This document shows positions 6,124 through 9,903 of a DNA stretch of 9,903 nt, piece by piece. The notes under the pieces are model-generated. The model had not been told where the DNA came from. It was given only the letters and a program-made list of their open reading frames with translations, and made no database searches. The translations under genes were made by a program, and so were the position numbers. The stretch comes from JBEIUL01 sp044356865 (GTDB lineage: Bacteria; Planctomycetota; Phycisphaerae; Phycisphaerales; SM1A02): the NCBI GenBank assembly GCA_044356865.1, contig JBIKVN010000111.1, forward strand, positions 1 through 9,903, in the 5' to 3' direction. How positions within the stretch are numbered: the stretch's first letter is position 1; each line of letters opens with the position of its first letter.

Positions 6124-8103
6124 GTGACGCATCACGAGCGAACCCGGCATCGCGCGGTTCTCGGTCTGTCGGTCGTCTCGGCGCTGATGGTCGCGACGAC
6201 GGGCGAGGCGAGCGATCGTCTCGCCGTGAAGCGGCTGTTCGCCCCGCCCGAGGCGGTGCTGGACGGATCGTTGCGGTTGCCCGATCCGGCGGCCACCGCG
6301 GTCGCTTCGACGGCGGCGCTGCGAACCTTTCCCGCGGCGGCCCAAGAGGTGGAAATCGTGCACGGAGGCGGCCCGCTGCGGGTGTTGCCGATCGCCGCCC
6401 CGGGATTCCGCGGCCGGCTGTGGCTCGAACGGACGGGCCGGCCCGCGGTCGCGTCGGTGCCGGTGGGCACGACCGGCGGGGGCGCGCCGTCGATCGAGTC
6501 GCGGTCGGTGGCGCTGGACGCCCTCGGGATCGGCGCCGAAACGGCGCTCTCCGAGACGACGCTGCCCGCCGGCCCGTATCGGGTGACTTTCGCGGGCGAC
6601 GCGGGAACGCCGGTGTTCGCGGCCTTCGGCGACGGGTCGGAGGCGGCGCTGGTCGCGCATCGCGATGGCCGGCTCGTGCGCGAAGGCGAAACGCTCGCGA
6701 TCCGTGCGGTCGCGCGACGGCCCGCCGCGGCACCGCCGCTCGAGGGGGCGTCGTTCGCGGCGCGAGCCCTTGCCGGCGCGCCGCTGGACTTTCGCGTCGA
6801 ATCGGCTCGCGTGCGCTGGAGCGACGGGACGACGGCGGAAGCCGAGGCAAGGGTCCGGTCCGACGGCTCGATCCTCCTCTCCTTCCCGCACGCCCTTGCC
6901 GGCGATGCGCTCGTCGAGATCGACGCCACGGTGCGCGACGGCCGGGTCGAACGGTCGCGCAGCGTCGCCCTCCTCGTCCGCATCGCCGCGAACGACCTGC
7001 GGCTGGCCGGGGCCCCGTCGCTTGCGGCGGCCGGCCACGGCTGGCTTGAACTCTCGCTTCCCGTCTCGTCGGGGCGCGAGTCGCTGGTCGCGGCGACCGA
7101 GCTGTGGGCGGTGGGCGATTCCGCCGAGCGGTGCCTCGGCTGGCTCGGCGGAATCGCCGAGGTCGAAGAGGACGAGGAGTTCGGCCCGGTGGTGCGGCTC
7201 GGCCTGGCGGCATCGCGGCTCGACCTCGGTGCCGCCGAGCGGCTCGAGTGCCGGCAGGTGCGATTCCACGAGCGCGACGGCTTCGCGACGCTGGAGGTCG
7301 TGGATCGGGCCGAGACCTCGGTCGCCGACGGGGTCCGCGCCGCGGCGGCGGCCGCGTCGCCTCCGGCCGAGTCCGACTGGATGGGCCGGCCCGGCGTGGC
7401 GACGGTCGCGGCGCCGCCGGGCGGGATGCTGGTGCCAGGGCCAGGCTCGCACGCCCAGGTCCTGATGCACGGCTACTGCGCCGACGGGAACCCCTTCCCG
7501 CTTGCCCAGTTCGGGCCCGACGCGTGGGCGTACCAGGTGCCCGACCAGAACCTGCCCAACGACGCGTTCGCGCTCGATCTCCGGCAACGCACGCAGCAAT
7601 TCAAGAGTTTCGGCACCGTCGCCCACAGCCAGGGCGGGCTCGCTTCGCTGCACCTGTACACCTTCTACTTCAGCGGTCTCGACTGGGCGGGTCCGGGCCG
7701 GCTGGTCCAGGCGGTCGGGGCCCCGTTCGAGGGCACGCCGATCGCGGGCGTCCTGGCGGCGCTCGGTTCGATCTTCGGCGTGCAGTGCGGCGCGAACTAC
7801 GACATGACGCCCGAGGGCGCGGCGATCTGGCTCTCGACGATCCCGCCGGCGCCGCGGGCGAGGGTGTTCACCTTCACGACGAGCTACAGCGGCCCGGGCT
7901 GGTCGGGGTACTGCAGCCTGGCGACGGCGCTCTTCCTGGCGTACCCCGAGGACGGCGTCACCGAGCATGCTTCGGGCCACTTCCCCGGGGCGAACGATCT
8001 CGGCTTGACCTACGGCTGGTGCCATGTGGGCGGGATGCGCGATCCCGACCAGGCGCTCGACGCGAATCGCAACGCCGCGATGCGGGAGGCGGGGGCACGA
8101 TGA
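6124..8103 (+). CDS. Exported alpha/beta-hydrolase-fold protein, conditioned medium factor-like
   Basis: 659 residues. Basic residues at 6-10 and the hydrophobic run AVLGLSVVSALMVATT (11-26) form a signal peptide, with cleavage likely near GEA-SD (residue 29 or 30). Residues 31-430 look beta-rich; about 221-287 reads as an Ig-like module. The C-terminal 440-659 is an alpha/beta-hydrolase module: LMHGYCADGNPFP at 447-459 (oxyanion side), TVAHSQGGLASLHLYTFYFS at 498-517 with nucleophile S502, YPEDGVTE at 607-614 (candidate D610) and YGWCHVGGMRDPDQ at 630-643 (candidate H634). The four cysteines C452, C555, C597 and C633 could form disulfides. From memory this matches bacterial proteins named after Dictyostelium conditioned medium factor; the substrate is unknown and could be a lipid, ester or peptide. 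The start is GTG 6124; the nearby ATG 6113 is out of frame and closes at once. It overlaps the next gene as ATGA. Confidence 0.85.
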   Translation: MTHHERTRHRAVLGLSVVSALMVATTGEASDRLAVKRLFAPPEAVLDGSLRLPDPAATAVASTAALRTFPAAAQEVEIVHGGGPLRVLPIAAPGFRGRLWLERTGRPAVASVPVGTTGGGAPSIESRSVALDALGIGAETALSETTLPAGPYRVTFAGDAGTPVFAAFGDGSEAALVAHRDGRLVREGETLAIRAVARRPAAAPPLEGASFAARALAGAPLDFRVESARVRWSDGTTAEAEARVRSDGSILLSFPHALAGDALVEIDATVRDGRVERSRSVALLVRIAANDLRLAGAPSLAAAGHGWLELSLPVSSGRESLVAATELWAVGDSAERCLGWLGGIAEVEEDEEFGPVVRLGLAASRLDLGAAERLECRQVRFHERDGFATLEVVDRAETSVADGVRAAAAAASPPAESDWMGRPGVATVAAPPGGMLVPGPGSHAQVLMHGYCADGNPFPLAQFGPDAWAYQVPDQNLPNDAFALDLRQRTQQFKSFGTVAHSQGGLASLHLYTFYFSGLDWAGPGRLVQAVGAPFEGTPIAGVLAALGSIFGVQCGANYDMTPEGAAIWLSTIPPAPRARVFTFTTSYSGPGWSGYCSLATALFLAYPEDGVTEHASGHFPGANDLGLTYGWCHVGGMRDPDQALDANRNAAMREAGAR

Positions 8104-8804
8104 AGACCGCACTGAACATGATCACGCTGGCCCTGACCGCGCTCGCCTCGGCCGGCGAGCCCGAACGGTGTGTCGAAGGCGGGCAGATTCCCGACGGCGG
8201 CACGCTCGAGCGGATCGTCGTCGTGCCGCCGCCCGCGACGCCGCAGGCGATCGCCGGCGTGCGGGTGCGGCTCGAGGGAACGCACCCGTGGGTCGGGGAC
8301 CTTCGCGCGACGCTCTTCCACCCCTCGGGTGCGGCCGTCCTCCTTCTCGATCGTCCCGGAATCCCCTCGACCGGTTTCCCCGGCCCGTGGGGCTGCGGCG
8401 GCGACGACTTCCGCTGCACGCTGGCCGACGAGGCGGCGGCCGCGATCGAGTCGACCTGCTCGTTCGGCCCGCCGCCGGTCCTCGGCGGGACGCTGCGTCC
8501 GAACGGGCCGCTCGCGGCGCTTGTCGGGCTCGCGCCGGAAGGCGCGTGGCGAATCGTCGTCGAGGACGCAGTCGCCGGCGACGCGGGCACGCTGCTCGTC
8601 GCCTGCCTCGAGCTTTCTCTTGCTTACGCCTGCCCCGCCGACCTCGACGGCAACGGCGAGGTCGACGCGGCCGACCTCGCGGCGATCCTCGCGGCCTGGG
8701 GCCCCTGCCCCGGCTGTCCCGCCGACCTCGACCGCGACGGCGAGGTGGCCGCGGGCGACCTCACCGCGATCCTCGCGGCGTGGGGAGCGTGCGGGGGCGG
8801 GTAG
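8100..8804 (+). CDS. Exported P-domain protein with dockerin-like repeat pair
   Basis: 234 residues. MKTALNMITLALTALASAG is a short signal peptide. Residues 29-173 match the P/Homo B domain found after the catalytic domain of subtilisin-like proprotein convertases: IPDGG at 30-34, VRVRLEGTHPWVGDLRATLF at 54-73, HPSGAAVLLLDRPG at 74-87 and GAWRIVVEDAVAGDAGTLL at 148-166. Unlike that usual setting there is no peptidase here. Two tandem 28-residue units follow (178-233). Each has an intact EF-hand-type loop (D181, D183, N185, G186, V188, D192, then D209, D211, D213, G214, V216, D220) and ends in ILAAWG. The chosen start, ATG 8100, overlaps the upstream TGA and has GGGAGG (8084-8089) ten bases before it; the frame continues upstream only as a shadow. 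Likely role: a non-catalytic extracellular accessory, perhaps calcium-stabilised, made together with the hydrolase before it. Confidence 0.85.
   Translation: MKTALNMITLALTALASAGEPERCVEGGQIPDGGTLERIVVVPPPATPQAIAGVRVRLEGTHPWVGDLRATLFHPSGAAVLLLDRPGIPSTGFPGPWGCGGDDFRCTLADEAAAAIESTCSFGPPPVLGGTLRPNGPLAALVGLAPEGAWRIVVEDAVAGDAGTLLVACLELSLAYACPADLDGNGEVDAADLAAILAAWGPCPGCPADLDRDGEVAAGDLTAILAAWGACGGG
8631..8798 (+). repeat. Two tandem 84-base units encoding dockerin-like EF-hand segments
   Basis: Units 8631-8714 and 8715-8798 are exactly the same length and in frame. Both encode C-P-A-D-L-D, then D/N-G-E-V, then D-L.A-ILAAWG, and a cysteine follows the second. The residue pattern matches calcium-binding loops of dockerin type I repeats, and the strong similarity of the two units points to an internal duplication. 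Confidence 0.85.
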
Positions 8805-8833
8805 GCCGTCGTTGCCGACCCGAGCCACCGATC

Positions 8834-9903
8834 ATGATCTCTCCCGCCCCGCTGCTGGCCCTCCTCCTCGCGAACTTCCCGGCCCTCCCGTTCGCCGCGG
8901 CCTCGTGGACGACCCCGCCGGTCGCCGGGCCGGGCCTCGAGTACCGCACCTTCTGGAGCCCCGCCGCCCTCGCCACGGTGAGTTTTCATATTTATCTTCC
9001 GCCCGAGTATCACGCCCGGCCCGAAGAGCGCTTCCCGACGCTCTACTGGCTGCACGGCTCGGGCAGCCCGATCGCCGGCATCCCGCGGGTGCGGGCCCGT
9101 TTCGCGAGCGCCATGGATGAAGGGCGGATTCCGCCGATGATCGTGGTCTTCCCGAACGGGATGGGGGCGAGCATGTGGTGCGACTCGTTCGACGGGTCGG
9201 TGCCGATGGAGTCGGTGGTGATCGATGACCTGCTCCCGCACGTCGACGCGACATTCCGTACGATCGCGGCGCGGCGCGGCCGGATCGTCGAGGGCTTCAG
9301 CATGGGCGGCGCGGGAAGCGGTCGCCTCGGGTTCAGGCGACCCGATCTCTTTGCCGGCATCTCGATGCTCGGCGCGGGACCGATGCAGCTCGACTTCATG
9401 GCTGCGCCCGAGGGCACCGACGTGCCGCCGCGGCAGCGGGCGGAACTGTTCGAACTGGTCTGGGGCGGCGACCCGGCGTGTTACCTCGAGCAGCACCCGT
9501 GGACGATCGCGGCCCGGCGGGCCGGGGCCCATCTCGCCCGCTGCACCGAGCTGCGGATCGCGGTCGGCGAGCTCGACGCGATGCTCGGCCCGAACCTCGC
9601 GTTCCACGATCACCTGCTCGGCCTCGGCGTTCCGCATCGGATGTCGGTCGTGCCGGGCGTCGGCCACCAGGCGCTCGCGACGCTCGACAGCCTCGGCGAG
9701 GATGGCTGGCGGTTCTACCGCGACGCCCTCGCGACACCTTGCCGACATGCCGCCGACCTCGACTGCGACGGGATCGTCGGCGGCGCCGACCTCGGACAGC
9801 TGCTTGCGGCGTGGGGCGCCGGGCACGGCGCGACCGATCTCGACGGCGACGGCGCCATCGACGCGACCGATCTCGCGACGATGCTCGCGGCGTGGGGCAC
9901 GGC
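8834..9903 (+). CDS. Exported esterase D-type hydrolase with dockerin-like tail (3' end beyond window)
   Basis: 356 codons are visible with no stop before the window edge. Residues 1-23 form a probable signal peptide (APLLALLLANFPALPFAAA), unusual in lacking a basic n-region. The body (about 36-300) is an alpha/beta hydrolase of the esterase D/PF00756 type: VSFHIYLPPEYH at 49-60, TLYWLHGSGSP at 69-79 (oxyanion side), MIVVFPNGMGASMWCDSF at 102-119, the elbow GFSMGG at 154-159 with S156, VGELDAM at 244-250 (candidate Asp D248) and GVGHQAL at 275-281 with H278. This family includes carbohydrate acetyl- and feruloyl-esterases and other secreted ester hydrolases; the substrate is not readable. A dockerin-like pair follows at 305-355. 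ATG 8834 is the first start after the preceding gene, 29 bases away, with no Shine-Dalgarno. The short gap suggests the same transcript as the two genes before it. Confidence 0.9.
   Translation, partial: MISPAPLLALLLANFPALPFAAASWTTPPVAGPGLEYRTFWSPAALATVSFHIYLPPEYHARPEERFPTLYWLHGSGSPIAGIPRVRARFASAMDEGRIPPMIVVFPNGMGASMWCDSFDGSVPMESVVIDDLLPHVDATFRTIAARRGRIVEGFSMGGAGSGRLGFRRPDLFAGISMLGAGPMQLDFMAAPEGTDVPPRQRAELFELVWGGDPACYLEQHPWTIAARRAGAHLARCTELRIAVGELDAMLGPNLAFHDHLLGLGVPHRMSVVPGVGHQALATLDSLGEDGWRFYRDALATPCRHAADLDCDGIVGGADLGQLLAAWGAGHGATDLDGDGAIDATDLATMLAAWGT
9746..9901 (+). repeat. Dockerin-like EF-hand pair at the end of the esterase
   Basis: Two related units with a 27-residue period encode ADLDCDGIVGGADLGQLLAAWG and then TDLDGDGAIDATDLATMLAAWG. 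Loop ligand positions D308, D310, D312, G313, D319 and D335, D337, D339, G340, D346 are all intact. They resemble the pair at 8631-8798 in the preceding gene but are more diverged. C303 and C311 may form a disulfide. The end of the second unit coincides with the window edge. Confidence 0.8.

Noticed and set aside
4937..7213. 758-codon minus-strand open frame
   Set aside because: It crosses the tRNA, the lipoprotein and half of the hydrolase gene in the wrong frame, has extreme Arg/Pro content and no recognisable domain.
7104..8099. N-terminal extension of the P-domain frame
   Set aside because: It lies in another frame inside the hydrolase gene and is Arg-rich. The signal peptide, Shine-Dalgarno and ATGA overlap all support the start at 8100.
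5377..8112. 911-codon minus-strand open frame
   Set aside because: Only its last 214 codons look like a protein. The rest is antisense to the exported hydrolase gene and has the Arg/Ala/Gly-rich low-complexity look of GC-driven shadow frames.
1..9903. CRISPR array, insertion sequence, phage or toxin-antitoxin genes
   Set aside because: No regularly spaced direct repeats, transposase motifs, terminal inverted repeats or small gene pairs of those kinds were found on reading both strands.

Overview
The window is very GC-rich bacterial DNA with strong G/C third-position bias. Two secreted proteins end in paired 27-28-residue dockerin-like EF-hand units of the form ADLDGDG...ADL..LLAAWG. Together with the secreted-protein style, this tail suggests the Planctomycetota, most likely a Phycisphaerae-type lineage. 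That placement is an inference from protein style; no 16S or other phylogenetic marker is present.

Layout: (1) 1-248, minus: start of a secreted protein, cut by the window edge. (2) 542-1306, plus: an SDR oxidoreductase with pteridine-reductase-like motifs. (3) 1308-4884, minus: a compact three-gene surface-polysaccharide operon, transcribed O-antigen-ligase-like membrane protein -> family 4 glycosyltransferase -> family 2 glycosyltransferase, with both junctions being 4-base ATGA overlaps. It ends tail to tail with the SDR gene, one base apart. (4) 5175-5248, minus: tRNA-Pro(CGG), with a candidate promoter upstream and a GC hairpin immediately downstream. (5) 5377-6021, minus: a small putative lipoprotein. 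(6) From 6124, plus: a run of three exported-protein genes. These are a 659-residue protein with an alpha/beta-hydrolase module resembling conditioned medium factor-type proteins, a 234-residue P-domain plus dockerin-like protein coupled by another ATGA overlap, and, 29 bases later, an esterase D-type hydrolase with its own dockerin-like pair, running off the right edge.

How the genes fit together: the minus-strand operon probably adds sugars to a lipid carrier (the two glycosyltransferases) and then polymerises or ligates the product (the membrane protein). It is only part of a pathway: no flippase, initiating transferase or sugar-nucleotide gene is visible. The plus-strand trio looks like a co-expressed extracellular set: two hydrolases, and between them a non-catalytic P-domain protein. 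The dockerin-like tails could bind calcium or mediate attachment. This trio is the least conventional part of the window. No CRISPR array, insertion sequence, integrase or phage gene was seen. The many long antisense open frames are by-products of high GC.
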